From positions 2,542,001 to 2,606,000 of the forward strand of contig NZ_CP051682.1 in the NCBI RefSeq assembly GCF_012849215.1: a DNA stretch of 64,000 nucleotides, written 5' to 3'. The position numbers and the translations under genes are program-made. Under the pieces are notes generated by a model. It saw only the letters and a list, made by a program, of their open reading frames with translations. It did not search any database and was not told the origin of the DNA. Position 1 is the stretch's first letter, and each line of letters opens with the position of its first letter. Shown one piece after another: positions 55,871 to 64,000 of this stretch. This DNA is from Mucilaginibacter robiniae (GTDB lineage Bacteria; Bacteroidota; Bacteroidia; Sphingobacteriales; Sphingobacteriaceae).

Positions 55871-56250
55871 TAAGCGCCTATTAGTAATTGGTAATCGTCG
55901 GCCGATAATAAGCTATCTACCTCAGTTGGGTCGGTTAAGGTAATTTTAACCATCCAGCCATCACCATAAGGATCAGTATTTACCAGCTCCGGTTGGCTAT
56001 CCAGCATGGCGTTAACTTCCTGCACGGTAGCAGTTACCGGCATAAACAAGTCTGATACTGTTTTAACAGCTTCAACTGTACCAAATACATCTTCTTGGCT
56101 TACCTCCTGCCCTATAGTGTTGATATCGACATAAACGATATCACCTAATTCGCGCTGGGCAAATTCAGTAATGCCTATATAGGCTTCAGTTCCTTCAACC
56201 CTGATCCATTCGTGATCTTTCGTGTATTTTAAATTGGCCGGAAAATTCAT
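55870..56250 (-). CDS. gcvH: glycine cleavage system H protein
   Basis: 126 residues from the ATG at 56250 ([16 protein letters not shown]). Seven further upstream codons are open but unlikely. The lipoyl domain has the modified Lys in [15 protein letters not shown], and the conserved [14 protein letters not shown] and [16 protein letters not shown]. The H protein shuttles the aminomethyl group from glycine between the P and T proteins of the glycine cleavage system. gcvP and gcvT are elsewhere. Here gcvH leads an operon with a VanZ-like gene and a tiny lipoprotein. A TATTTTTG -7 element lies 18 bases upstream of the ATG. Confidence 0.97.
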   Translation of the reverse strand: MNFPANLKYTKDHEWIRVEGTEAYIGITEFAQRELGDIVYVDINTIGQEVSQEDVFGTVEAVKTVSDLFMPVTATVQEVNAMLDSQPELVNTDPYGDGWMVKITLTDPTEVDSLLSADDYQLLIGA

Positions 56251-56268
56251 ACAGTTATATGTTTGGTC

Positions 56269-56276
56269 CAAAAATA
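56269..56276 (-). promoter_or_regulatory. -7 promoter element for gcvH
   Basis: Minus-strand TATTTTTG matches TAnnTTTG and ends 18 bases before the gcvH ATG at 56250; an ATTG about 18 bases upstream could be the -33 box. Confidence 0.5.
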
Positions 56277-56389
56277 ATAAATCCTAAGCGTTTAACAATA
56301 ATCGTTTACCAGAAATACACCAAGATAGGTGATCTGTAAAACTTTAATGGCCTTTTTACTGTTATGAGGTGAATTAAACATTTACTACT

Positions 56390-56977
56390 ATGAAAAAATT
56401 AAGTTTCGTTTGTATGATGGCTTTATCAGCCTGTATGTTTCAGGCTTGTAAAGGTCCGAGCAATGATAGCACTGCCAATGCCGATAGTGCTAACCACACT
56501 AAAGATACCTCAACCAACGCTTTAAACACTGGTGGTATTGCTGTAGCAGAAGATGATTCAAAGTTTGCAGTTGATGCAGCTAATGGCGGTATGGCAGAAG
56601 TTGAACTGGCTAAAGTAGCACAAGCTAAAGCTACCAACCCTCAAGTTAAAAGCTTTGCTGATATGATGATTAAAGATCATACTAAAGCTAATGATGAATT
56701 AATGGCTTTAGCTAAAACCAAAAATATTACACTGCCAACTACTTTAGGTAATGATGAGCAAAAAGTAATGACTGATCTGAACCAGAAAAAAGGAGCTGAT
56801 TTTGATAAAGCTTATGTAAGCGACATGGTTGACGATCACAAGAAAGACGTTGATCTGTTTGAGAAAGCTTCTAAAGACAGTAAAGATGCTGATTTAAAAG
56901 CCTTTGCTACTAAAACGTTGCCAGTGTTGAAAATGCACCTGCAAACTATTGAAGGCATTCAAAAAAGCATGAAATAA
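56390..56977 (+). CDS. DUF4142 lipoprotein (ferritin-like fold)
   Basis: 195 residues with lipobox FQAC after a signal segment (MKKLSFVCMMALSACMFQAC; a second Cys at 15 is also in a lipobox-like context). A disordered Ser/Thr/Asn linker (about 23-50) precedes the DUF4142 four-helix bundle: GGMAEVELAKVAQAKATNPQVKSFADMMIKDH, then VMTDLNQKKGADFDKAYVSDMVDDHKKDVDLFEKAS. Histidines in MIKDHTKA and VDDHKKD sit where ferritin-like proteins hold metal, but no iron function is proved for DUF4142. Envelope-located, transcribed alone. Confidence 0.92.
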   Translation: MKKLSFVCMMALSACMFQACKGPSNDSTANADSANHTKDTSTNALNTGGIAVAEDDSKFAVDAANGGMAEVELAKVAQAKATNPQVKSFADMMIKDHTKANDELMALAKTKNITLPTTLGNDEQKVMTDLNQKKGADFDKAYVSDMVDDHKKDVDLFEKASKDSKDADLKAFATKTLPVLKMHLQTIEGIQKSMK

Positions 56978-57004
56978 AATAAAAGCAAATTTTTGCTTAA
57001 AATA

Positions 57005-57038
57005 AACGAGGCAGGCTGTTCAAACAGTCTGCCTCGTT
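57005..57038 (+). terminator. Rho-independent terminator of the DUF4142 gene
   Basis: Arms 57005-57020 and 57023-57038 form a 16-bp stem with one G-U pair and a minimal two-base loop, ending in TTTT then CGTTTTATAT. It follows the DUF4142 stop by 27 bases and is also placed to end the convergent minus-strand operon. Confidence 0.9.
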
Positions 57039-57075
57039 TTCGTTTTATATATTTTCTATTGATTATGCTGGCATA

Positions 57076-57663
57076 TTACAGCCCTAAGCTGCTTTTTAAC
57101 TCTGAATCTGTAAAGTCATTTTGCAGAAGTGAGTAGTCAAATTCAGGTTTGGGCACATACCGGAGCTGAACAAGACCACTAGGGTAAGTTTGGGTATCGG
57201 TAAGCATTAAATTAAGACGATCTTGTACGGCCTGAAACAATGGTTTGCCGCCGCCTAATACAACCGGATGTATGGAAAGCCAAAATTCACTAACAAGTTT
57301 GTGTTCTAAAAATGATGATAACAAGGTAGCTCCGCCAAAAAGCCAAATATTATCGCCGGGCTGTGATAGTATAGCTTTTACCTCATCAATAAAGTTGGCA
57401 CTATTGATAAGGCTAACGTTGGATAGTTCTAGATCGGCAGTTAACGTGTCAGAAAATACAACTATTTTCATGCCCGGAAAGCTTTGCTCCTCTAGCCCGG
57501 CAATCAGTTCATAACTTTTGCGGCCCATGAAAATGGTGTCAACAGTGCTAAAAAAGTCAGACATGCCATAATCCTCATCGGTGAAACACCAATCGTATTC
57601 ACCATTTGGGCCTTCAATATAGCCATCTAGGCTCACGGCCAGGTTCAATATTACTTTTCTCAT
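57076..57663 (-). CDS. dihydrofolate reductase-like (RibD C-terminal type) protein
   Basis: 195 residues from the ATG at 57663 (MRKVILNLAVSLDGYIEGPNGE). The DHFR/RibD reductase fold is indicated by that N-terminal strand, TIFMGRKSYELIAG, NIWLFGGATLLSSFL and HPVVLGGGKPLF. Proteins of this group (YwjB/YyaP-like) are annotated as dihydrofolate reductase family, but substrate is generally unknown. A C-terminal extension (about 165-195) is acidic. It starts 8 bases after the lutB stop on the same strand, so it is in that operon. Confidence 0.88.
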   Translation of the reverse strand: MRKVILNLAVSLDGYIEGPNGEYDWCFTDEDYGMSDFFSTVDTIFMGRKSYELIAGLEEQSFPGMKIVVFSDTLTADLELSNVSLINSANFIDEVKAILSQPGDNIWLFGGATLLSSFLEHKLVSEFWLSIHPVVLGGGKPLFQAVQDRLNLMLTDTQTYPSGLVQLRYVPKPEFDYSLLQNDFTDSELKSSLGL

Positions 57664-57671
57664 GTTAATGT

Positions 57672-59060
57672 TTAATCTTCGGGTTGGCTTTTCTGCTCGG
57701 CCCAACGTTGTGCAAAAGATTTTTCAGCCACCTGTGGCAATTCACGGCGTTGCCCCCACGAATCTTTAAAAAAGGTTTTCAAAAAGAAGTTTTTAATGCC
57801 TGTGCCTAAAAAGTCGGTCAATTTGCGGCTTTGCATTACGCGTTTCCAGGCCGTCCAGCCCCATACTTCTTTTTTAGGAACCAGGTTCTCCTTTACTGCA
57901 TCGCGCCTGTTAAGAAGCAACATTTTATGCAGATCAATTTTTACCGGACAAACCTCGGTACAGGCCCCGCAAAGAGTTGAAGCGTAACTGAGGTGTTTAA
58001 ACTCATCCATACCTTGCGTGTGTGGGGTGATTACAGAACCAATAGGGCCATTGTAAGTGGTGTTGTAAACGGCCCCACCAATGGTTTGATATACTGGGCA
58101 TACGTTTAAACAAGCTCCGCACTGAATGCAGTACAAGCCTTGTCGCTGTTCTTTTTGCGCCAGTAGGTTGGTGCGCCCGTTATCCAGCAAGATAATGTAC
58201 ATCTCATCGGGCCCATCAGTTTCGGTTGCCCGTCGCGGACCGCTGATGATGGTGTTATAACGCATTAGCCCCTGCCCGGTACTGTGTGTAGCCAGCATGG
58301 GCCAAAATAAATCTAGGTCGGTTAATGAGGGAACCAGTTTTTCAATACCTGCTATAGCGATATGTATTTTGGGGAAACTGGTAGTTAAGCGGGCGTCGCC
58401 TTCATTTTCACTTAAGGCTATGCTGCCCGTATCTGTTATTAAAAAATCAGCGCCCGTAATGCCTACATCGGCCTGTATAAATTTATTGCGAAGCAACTCG
58501 CGGGCTTTTTTTGTAATTTGTTCTGGTGTAGCTTGGGCTGGTAAGCCAAAGCGTTCATGAAATAGTTGGGCAATGGTTTCGGCAGAAAGGTGCATGCCTG
58601 GTTTAACCAAGTGTGTGGGTTTCTGCCCTAATAAATCTACTATAAACTCACCAATGTTAGCCGACAGTAGTTCTACTTGTTCATTTTGTAATGCCGGCTT
58701 TAAATCAATCTCGCTGGTAACAATATTTCTCGATTGGATGACTGTTTTAGCGTCAACACGTTGTATGATGTTGAGTATTTCTTGCCGGGCTTCTTCTGCA
58801 TCGTTAGCCCATATTACTTTGCCGCCCCGCCGCTGAAAATTGGCTTCAAACTCTGGTAACAACTTATCCAGGTTTTCTATGGCCCGCCATTTAATAACGT
58901 GCGCTTTGCGCTTGGCCGTTGCCAAATTAGCTAGTTGATAAGTGCCCAGCCCAATAGCATTTTCCTGAGTTTGCAGATTCTCCTGCAACACATCCCGTTT
59001 AGGCAAATTAAACGCCTGTGCGGCTGATTCAGCGGAAAACTTTTCGGCAGTGCTGCTCAT
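57672..59060 (-). CDS. lutB: LutB/LldF-type lactate utilisation iron-sulfur protein
   Basis: 462 residues. The N-terminal LUD (DUF162) domain (about 60-290) includes GITGADFLITDTGSIALSENEGD, the family hallmark. It is followed by two 4Fe-4S motifs: CIQCGACLNVCPVYQ and CGACTEVCPVKI. A C-terminal DUF3390-like part is typical of LutB. LutB works with LutA and LutC to oxidise L-lactate to pyruvate in the cytoplasm. LutA and LutC are not adjacent, and downstream is a DHFR-like gene instead. So the partners must be encoded elsewhere, or the protein has a related role. Confidence 0.92.
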   Translation of the reverse strand: MSSTAEKFSAESAAQAFNLPKRDVLQENLQTQENAIGLGTYQLANLATAKRKAHVIKWRAIENLDKLLPEFEANFQRRGGKVIWANDAEEARQEILNIIQRVDAKTVIQSRNIVTSEIDLKPALQNEQVELLSANIGEFIVDLLGQKPTHLVKPGMHLSAETIAQLFHERFGLPAQATPEQITKKARELLRNKFIQADVGITGADFLITDTGSIALSENEGDARLTTSFPKIHIAIAGIEKLVPSLTDLDLFWPMLATHSTGQGLMRYNTIISGPRRATETDGPDEMYIILLDNGRTNLLAQKEQRQGLYCIQCGACLNVCPVYQTIGGAVYNTTYNGPIGSVITPHTQGMDEFKHLSYASTLCGACTEVCPVKIDLHKMLLLNRRDAVKENLVPKKEVWGWTAWKRVMQSRKLTDFLGTGIKNFFLKTFFKDSWGQRRELPQVAEKSFAQRWAEQKSQPED

Positions 59061-59145
59061 AAGGGCGAAGATAGTATTTTTAGTATTTAATCAATAGTTG
59101 ATGTGCTGTTATGGCTTTATTGGAGCAGGTTTATAAATAATAAAA

Positions 59146-59208
59146 TACAAAAACACCCATTATTAACCCTGTTTTAACAATTAAAGGTTGGTAATGGGTG
59201 TTTTTGTA
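59146..59208 (-). terminator. terminator of the M28 peptidase gene
   Basis: Perfect 17-bp inverted arms at 59146-59162 and 59192-59208 with a 29-base loop that includes a further short AACC/GGTT pairing. On the minus strand the last arm ends in TTTTTGTA and is followed by a T-rich run (TTTTATTATTT). It begins 21 bases past the M28 stop. Confidence 0.88.
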
Positions 59209-59228
59209 GCAGGAGCGGTTTTGTTCAA

Positions 59229-60785
59229 CTACCGGCTGCTAGGCATGTCGTTGGTTACATCAACAGCCGGGCGGATATCGCGGTTAGCTAAATCCCAGCC
59301 GGTAAAAAATACCAGTTGCGCACGTTTTACCAGCAAAGGGAAGTCAATCTTGCTTACTTCGTCGCTTACACGGTGGTAATCTTCATGTACTCCATCAAAA
59401 TAGAATACAATAGGTACGTTGTGCTTAGCAAAGTTATAATGATCTGAACGGTAGTAAATGCGCTCAGGATCTTTCGGGTCATTGTACTTGTAATCAATTG
59501 CTAGGTTGGTATAGGTGTTATTTGCATTTTCACTGACTTTATGCAGCGTAGTACTCAATTTATCAGAACCAATCAGGTAGCAATAATCTGGCGAATCTTT
59601 GTGTGCCGGGTCGCGACGACCAATCATGTCAATATTTAAGTCGGTAACGGTATTAGCCAGTGGGAACACCGGGTGTTCAGAATAGTATTCAGAACCTAGT
59701 AAGCCTTTTTCTTCACCTACGTTGCCTAAAAATAGTAAGGTACGGCGTGGGCCTTTACCATCTTTTTTGGCTTGGGCGAAAGCACGAGCAATTTCCAGAA
59801 TACCAGTAGTTCCTGAACCATCATCGTCAGCACCGTTGTTAATGCGGTCGCCAGGAGTACCTTCAGGTAACATGCCTATATGGTCATAATGCGCTGAAAA
59901 CACCAGCACTTCGTCTTTTAATTTCGGGTCTGAACCTGGCATGTAAGCCACAATATCTACCGCTTTGGCATCTTTTACCTCCGTAGCATAATCAGCACTA
60001 ACATCAGCTTTAATAGTTTGAGCGGTAGTGGTTTCGGCTGAAGCCGCTTTTAATTGCTCAAAAGTTTTACCGCTGCTTTTCAGTAACTGATCAGCAACTG
60101 CAGGAGTAATCGTTAACATTAGCGGCCTTGCCATACCTTGGCGTGGCGCTGATGCGGTCTCCTCATTCCGTTTTAAAGCCAAACGTTCGCTTACTTTACC
60201 TGTCATGCCTGGGCGTACATTACCCACCAGTAAAATCAAAGCGGGGTTTTTGCTACGTAAAGCCTGGCTGCCAAAGTTAGCGCGTTGCCGTGGATCGGCT
60301 GTTGTTTGTGTGCCGGGTTTAGGTTCGCCAATAATCAATACTACTTTGCCGGTTAAATCGGCATTGGTTACTTCGGCCTCAGTACCATAGCCGGCAAATA
60401 CTACTTCATTTGCTTTAATAGTTTTAGTACCTGAACCGCCCATGGCTACATAATCTTTACCATAAGCCAGTTCGTGGCCATTCACCATAAACGACTTAAA
60501 GGTAAACGCGGTATTAGTTAATGGAACATCTAAAAAGTAAGAACCCTTATTAGCAGGCAGTAAACCAATCTTTTTATACTCGCCGGCTAAATAGTTAGCT
60601 GCACGATCAGCACCGGGTTTGCCAGTCTCGCGGCCTTCCATGGCATCAGAGGCTATTACGCTTAACTGCTTTTTGGCATCTTCGGCCGTAATTACCTGCG
60701 CATATTTAACCGCCGTAGCGTTTTTTTGCGCAAAAGCACCCACGGCAGCTGTTAAGGCCGCAGTGCACAATAAAGTTTTTTTCAT
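59229..60785 (-). CDS. M28 family metallopeptidase, secreted
   Basis: 518 residues from the ATG at 60785, where the signal peptide MKKTLLCTAALTAAVGAFAQ begins. An upstream frame to 60851 translates a repetitive non-protein-like stretch. A PA-like insert lies at about 110-260 (GTKTIKANEVVFAGYG; DLTGKVVLIIGEP). The M28 dizinc site has VFSAHYDHIGML, NGADDDGSGTTGILEIA, VGEEKGLLGSEYY, DMIGRRD and YRSDHYNFAKHNVPIVFYF, giving all five ligands. These are aminopeptidases or carboxypeptidases of the Bacteroidota envelope. Substrate unknown. Confidence 0.93.
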   Translation of the reverse strand: MKKTLLCTAALTAAVGAFAQKNATAVKYAQVITAEDAKKQLSVIASDAMEGRETGKPGADRAANYLAGEYKKIGLLPANKGSYFLDVPLTNTAFTFKSFMVNGHELAYGKDYVAMGGSGTKTIKANEVVFAGYGTEAEVTNADLTGKVVLIIGEPKPGTQTTADPRQRANFGSQALRSKNPALILLVGNVRPGMTGKVSERLALKRNEETASAPRQGMARPLMLTITPAVADQLLKSSGKTFEQLKAASAETTTAQTIKADVSADYATEVKDAKAVDIVAYMPGSDPKLKDEVLVFSAHYDHIGMLPEGTPGDRINNGADDDGSGTTGILEIARAFAQAKKDGKGPRRTLLFLGNVGEEKGLLGSEYYSEHPVFPLANTVTDLNIDMIGRRDPAHKDSPDYCYLIGSDKLSTTLHKVSENANNTYTNLAIDYKYNDPKDPERIYYRSDHYNFAKHNVPIVFYFDGVHEDYHRVSDEVSKIDFPLLVKRAQLVFFTGWDLANRDIRPAVDVTNDMPSSR

Positions 60786-60930
60786 GTTCAGGAGATACAT
60801 ATTAACAAAAGGCTGAAAGGTAGAAAAATTTGAAAATTCAAAAGGTAACAATCTTGAGAGGCATTATAGGGATGCAGATAATATAGTAAAATGTTGTAGT
60901 AGATGGCTTATGCACTACATTTTATAAATA

Positions 60931-60967
60931 AAAAAGCTGCACTCTGTTCTTTGGTGCAGCTTTTTTT
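60931..60967 (-). terminator. Rho-independent terminator of the S9 peptidase gene
   Basis: AAAAAGCTGCAC (60931-60942) and GTGCAGCTTTTT (60954-60965) pair perfectly with an 11-base loop. On the minus strand the stem is followed by a T run. It begins 16 bases after the S9 stop. Confidence 0.92.
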
Positions 60968-60982
60968 AGGGGTTATTATATG

Positions 60983-63334
60983 TTATTGCGGTCGGTTGCC
61001 TAATCTGGGATCAGATTTAGGTTTCGTCCGGTATTCATGAGGAGGCTCAACACCTAATAAATTTTTAACAAAATAATCCCAGCGACGGCGCATCATGTAA
61101 TAGGAATAGGTGCCATAGCCATGCGCGCTATTCGGGAATATAACTAAATCATAATCTTTGTTGGCCTTCTCTAAAGCTTCAACTACTAATAGTGTGTTGG
61201 AAGGCGGAACGTTATCATCCATCAAGCCATGGGCCAGCATGAGTTTGCCTTTTAAGTTTTGGGCAAAAATCTCGTTGGCATGTGCTGCGTAGTCAGATGC
61301 CGTAACTAAACCGTCATAGCGTTCGCCCCAATCGTCTTCATAATTGCGATTATCATGGTTGCCCGATTCAGAGATACCCACTTTAAAAAAGTCCGGATAA
61401 CGGAACATAGCTGCTGCTGTAGCAAAACCGCCGCCTGAATGCCCCCAAATACCCACACGGTTAATGTCGATATAGGCGTACTTCTGTGCTAGTTGCTGTA
61501 TGCCGGTAACCTGATCGGGTAAGGTATTTTCAGACATGTTGCCGTAGCTCATGTCATGAAAACTCTTAGAGCGCAGCGGATTGCTGGTGCCTTCAATGGC
61601 TACTACAACAAAGCCTAATTCAGCTAATGATTGGTTATCGCGAGTAGCAGCACCAAAAGACCAACCACCAGTACCGATGCTACCTCCCTGCGGGCCAGGA
61701 TAGATATAATCAATAATTGGATATTTTTTGTTGGGATCCAGATGAGTAGGCACAAACATCAACCCATACAGGTCAGTTTTGCCGTCGTGAGCTTTTACTG
61801 TAATTGGTATAGGTGCCTTCCAGCCAGTTGCAGTTAATCTGGAAACGTCGGTTTTTTCAAGAGTAGTCAACAGCTTGCCGTTTAGGTTACGCAAAACTGT
61901 AACGGGCGGCATATCTGGTTTAGAATAAGTATCAACAAAGTAGCTACCTGAAGGTGAGAAGGTGACCTGATGGGTGCCAGCTTCTGGAGTAAGCACCGTA
62001 AAGTGTTTGCCATCAAAACCTACCCGGCATAGTTGACTAAAGTAAGGGTTTTCTGATTCACGACCTGTAGTCAGGAAGTACACTAAGCGATTTTTCTCAT
62101 CTACCTTGAGTAGTTGGGTTACTAACCAGTTGCCTTTGGTAATTTGGTTTTTTAGTTTACCGGTTGAAGCATTGTACAAGTACAAGTGGCCCCAGTTATC
62201 ACGTTCCGAGAACCAGATAATTTCGTTGGTTTTTTGCAGATAGCGCCAGTTAATGCTGCCCCAGCCCGACTCATACTGTGTAGGTATGGTTTCTTCAAAC
62301 ACCTCACGCACAGTGCCAGTGGTGGCGTTGGCAATACGGAATTTTTCCTGCTTATGATCGCGTGAGGTAGATACGAAAGCTAATTGTGAAGCATCCGCGT
62401 TCCAATCTATATCATCAAAAGTACCGCTGCTGGATATATCATCACTCAAGGTAGCGCGGTGCGGATCGGGCTGTACTTGCAATCGTACTACTTTGGGCTG
62501 ATCTACATCAATAATTACGCGCTGAATCATGGCAATATTTTTATCGCCAGGTAGTGGATATTTCCAGCTGCGTAATTCTGGGTGCCCTACGTTAGTAGTA
62601 ACCAAGTACATGTCGCCCACTTTGCGCTGATCTTGTTGAAAAGTAGCAATCTTTTTAGAATCAGGTGACCAACGCAATATAGCCCGGTCACTGTGCGACC
62701 AGCCGGCATTATCAGTTGCATAGCCAAAATCTTTTACACCATCAGTAGTAAGTTGGGTTTGCTGATTAGTTTTAGTATCGCGTACCCACAAGTTATAATC
62801 TTTAATAAAAGCCGCCCGTTTGCCATCAGGTGATAAAACTTCATTACCGGCACCACCACGTCTGCGTCCAAAGCCGGTTGCTGCTTCGTTGCTTGCCGGT
62901 TCTGTATCTTCAGCTACTTGTTGAGTTTGCAGGTTGTATTTCCATGACTTACCTTCTGCCTGAAATTTCACAAACCGGTTATCAGATGAAAAGCTAATGG
63001 TTTGAAAAGGTAACATAGCTGCTTGGTAGCTTTTCCCTGTAGCTGTTGAAAGCGCCATAGCCAATTTTTGATGATCAAACGCTACAGTGCGCGTTTTTTT
63101 TACCGGATCAACCAAAATGTACTCGCTTCCTTGAGCGGTGAGATCACGATACCAAAAACGATCATTAGGTTGCCAATTGGGGCGTACGTTGGCATGATCA
63201 ATTAACGGTGCCGTGTTGTAGGTCATGAAACTTTCTGCATGTTCATAGTCCTTGGTGGTTAAAGTATTGCTCTGCTGAGCCTGTGCGCTCAGGGTAGTGG
63301 CTACAACCAAGGCCGGGAGTAAAATTTTATGCAT
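60983..63334 (-). CDS. S9 family peptidase (dipeptidyl peptidase IV-like), secreted
   Basis: 783 residues with signal peptide (MHKILLPALVVATTLSAQAQ). The N-terminal eight-bladed propeller (about 110-520) has repeated blades, for example LSPDGKRAAFIKDYNLWVRD and LRWSPDSKKIATFQQD. The alpha/beta hydrolase domain holds the triad Ser633 in GHSGGGF, Asp707 in LMDDNVP and His737 in SAHGYG. This matches DPP-IV/prolyl tripeptidyl peptidase types that release N-terminal dipeptides. YIYPGPQGGSIG is the usual hydrolase-domain start. Monocistronic, ending at a strong terminator. Confidence 0.95.
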   Translation of the reverse strand: MHKILLPALVVATTLSAQAQQSNTLTTKDYEHAESFMTYNTAPLIDHANVRPNWQPNDRFWYRDLTAQGSEYILVDPVKKTRTVAFDHQKLAMALSTATGKSYQAAMLPFQTISFSSDNRFVKFQAEGKSWKYNLQTQQVAEDTEPASNEAATGFGRRRGGAGNEVLSPDGKRAAFIKDYNLWVRDTKTNQQTQLTTDGVKDFGYATDNAGWSHSDRAILRWSPDSKKIATFQQDQRKVGDMYLVTTNVGHPELRSWKYPLPGDKNIAMIQRVIIDVDQPKVVRLQVQPDPHRATLSDDISSSGTFDDIDWNADASQLAFVSTSRDHKQEKFRIANATTGTVREVFEETIPTQYESGWGSINWRYLQKTNEIIWFSERDNWGHLYLYNASTGKLKNQITKGNWLVTQLLKVDEKNRLVYFLTTGRESENPYFSQLCRVGFDGKHFTVLTPEAGTHQVTFSPSGSYFVDTYSKPDMPPVTVLRNLNGKLLTTLEKTDVSRLTATGWKAPIPITVKAHDGKTDLYGLMFVPTHLDPNKKYPIIDYIYPGPQGGSIGTGGWSFGAATRDNQSLAELGFVVVAIEGTSNPLRSKSFHDMSYGNMSENTLPDQVTGIQQLAQKYAYIDINRVGIWGHSGGGFATAAAMFRYPDFFKVGISESGNHDNRNYEDDWGERYDGLVTASDYAAHANEIFAQNLKGKLMLAHGLMDDNVPPSNTLLVVEALEKANKDYDLVIFPNSAHGYGTYSYYMMRRRWDYFVKNLLGVEPPHEYRTKPKSDPRLGNRPQ

Positions 63335-64000
63335 AGCTGGCCAAATATGTTATGAGTATTGGATATAGTACGTGTTTGAACAAAAAAATCAATAAACAAC
63401 AAAGTAACATTTTTAGAAAGTTATTTGCCCGTTATTGATAGTAAATTATTTGTTATAGCTAACCTGTACCATGAATGATCTGCTAATACTTGTACATATT
63501 AATCAAGCTGTATAAAATTTGAATGCTCTTATTGATAGTTTAAGCTTGACTAACCTAACGTGTAAAATCAACTAATTGAGTTTAGTTGATTTTTAAGTGT
63601 CAACTATACAGGTGTAGTTAAAATAATATCAACTTTAATAAATATTTACAAAGTTGTAATGTTCCTGATAGTTTTTTTGATATTATATATGCTATATAAT
63701 TCATTTTAACACGAAATATAGTAAATGGATTTAGCTGGAGTCACTTACCACTTCAAATTAGTAAGATGTATTTATAAGAGGTTATTGGGAGGTTTTATAA
63801 CAGAGTTCTTATAAACTGTTTAACTGAAAATAAATTTTGAGCGTTGGTTTAATAACAATTGCAATCGGTTGAAACATAGGCGTAGGCTATATTATAGGTT
63901 AGTCTTCGTAAAGGTGCCTATGTTTAGTATCTATTAATAAGAAAATTAATAACACACCGCAGCCTATAATAATTAAGCGAAGGAATTTATAATAACAAAA
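63335..64000. other. 666-base AT-rich region without a convincing gene
   Basis: No frame here has coding character; the longest is a 29-codon frame at 63725-63814. What is visible are structured elements: a perfect 12-bp hairpin (63564-63593) and a perfect 10-bp inverted repeat AAACATAGGC/GCCTATGTTT (63872-63881, 63916-63925) around a CTATATTATAG palindrome. Near the S9 gene it must contain that gene's promoter. The right side may hold the upstream region of a gene beyond the window. Confidence 0.5.
63564..63593. other. orphan hairpin, terminator-like
   Basis: Perfect 12-bp arms AAAATCAACTAA and TTAGTTGATTTT with a 6-base loop, the right arm running into TTTTT on the plus strand. No plus-strand gene ends nearby, so it could terminate an unannotated small RNA starting in 63350-63560, or be a processed element. 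Confidence 0.4.

Noticed and set aside
60786..60851. Longer N terminus for the M28 peptidase
   Set aside because: The extra 22 codons read as a Phe/Ser-rich low-complexity stretch that precedes a standard signal peptide, so it is intergenic repeat-like sequence.
63725..63814. 29-codon frame in the final gene-less region
   Set aside because: Too short, no start context, no signal or domain; composition is that of AT-rich noncoding DNA.
1..64000. CRISPR array, prophage, transposase or tRNA/rRNA gene
   Set aside because: No regularly spaced repeats, integrase/transposase motifs or tRNA-like cloverleaf with CCA context were seen on either strand. Subtle tRNAs would need a dedicated scan to exclude.

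Overview
The window looks like chromosome of a Bacteroidota member, most likely family Sphingobacteriaceae (Mucilaginibacter/Pedobacter-like). The grounds are a SusC/BtuB-type TonB-dependent receptor with surface lipoproteins, many DUF families typical of this phylum (DUF4407, DUF1501/DUF1800, DUF3857, DUF4142), an almost complete lack of Shine-Dalgarno sequences, and repeated TAnnTTTG (-7) promoter elements just upstream of start codons. I see no insertion sequence, prophage, CRISPR array, rRNA or tRNA. This reads as core and housekeeping sequence with a few accessory-type operons.

Layout. 1-8.5 kb: the 5' part of an M61 peptidase (cut by the window edge), a tripartite RND efflux pump (adaptor, HAE-1 pump, TolC), then a single-domain response regulator overlapping a BadF-type sugar kinase. 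8.6-18.3 kb: a small lipoprotein, a GT39-like glycosyltransferase, a DUF4407 membrane protein, a rhodanese, a dipeptide epimerase with a 44-residue membrane protein, an unrecognised 329-residue protein, an AraC/GyrI-like regulator, a rhomboid protease and an M14 carboxypeptidase. 18.5-22.3 kb: a TlpA-like thioredoxin protein and a histidine kinase/OmpR-type regulator pair. 22.3-27.9 kb: a minus-strand cobalamin uptake operon headed by a clear cobalamin riboswitch (BtuB-like receptor, two BtuG-like propeller lipoproteins, a fourth surface lipoprotein). 28.1-31 kb: a redoxin-like protein and a hybrid histidine kinase.

31.3-37 kb: a tellurite-resistance (Ter) type stress operon of four TerD paralogues, a TelA-family protein, an uncharacterised 320-residue protein, and a TerC-family membrane protein. 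37-46.5 kb: M1 aminopeptidase, carboxylesterase, CpsB/CapC-type PHP phosphatase, PA0069-type radical SAM protein, and the DUF1501/DUF1800 pair. 46.7-50.6 kb: two adjacent DUF3857/transglutaminase-like proteins. The first carries an in-frame TGA inside its signal peptide and has lost catalytic residues. 50.8-57 kb: aat, ruvC, an SprT-like protein, feoAB, gcvH with a VanZ-like protein and a tiny cysteine-rich lipoprotein, and a DUF4142 lipoprotein. 57-63.3 kb: DHFR-like reductase, LutB, M28 peptidase and an S9 (DPP-IV-like) peptidase. The last 666 bases hold no convincing gene, only hairpins.

The best leads for new biology are the unknown Ter-operon protein (35019-35981), the two-propeller B12 uptake operon, the broken-signal-peptide DUF3857 gene, two small proteins that are easy to miss (12677-12811 and 55351-55491), and the very short leaders implied by promoter placement.
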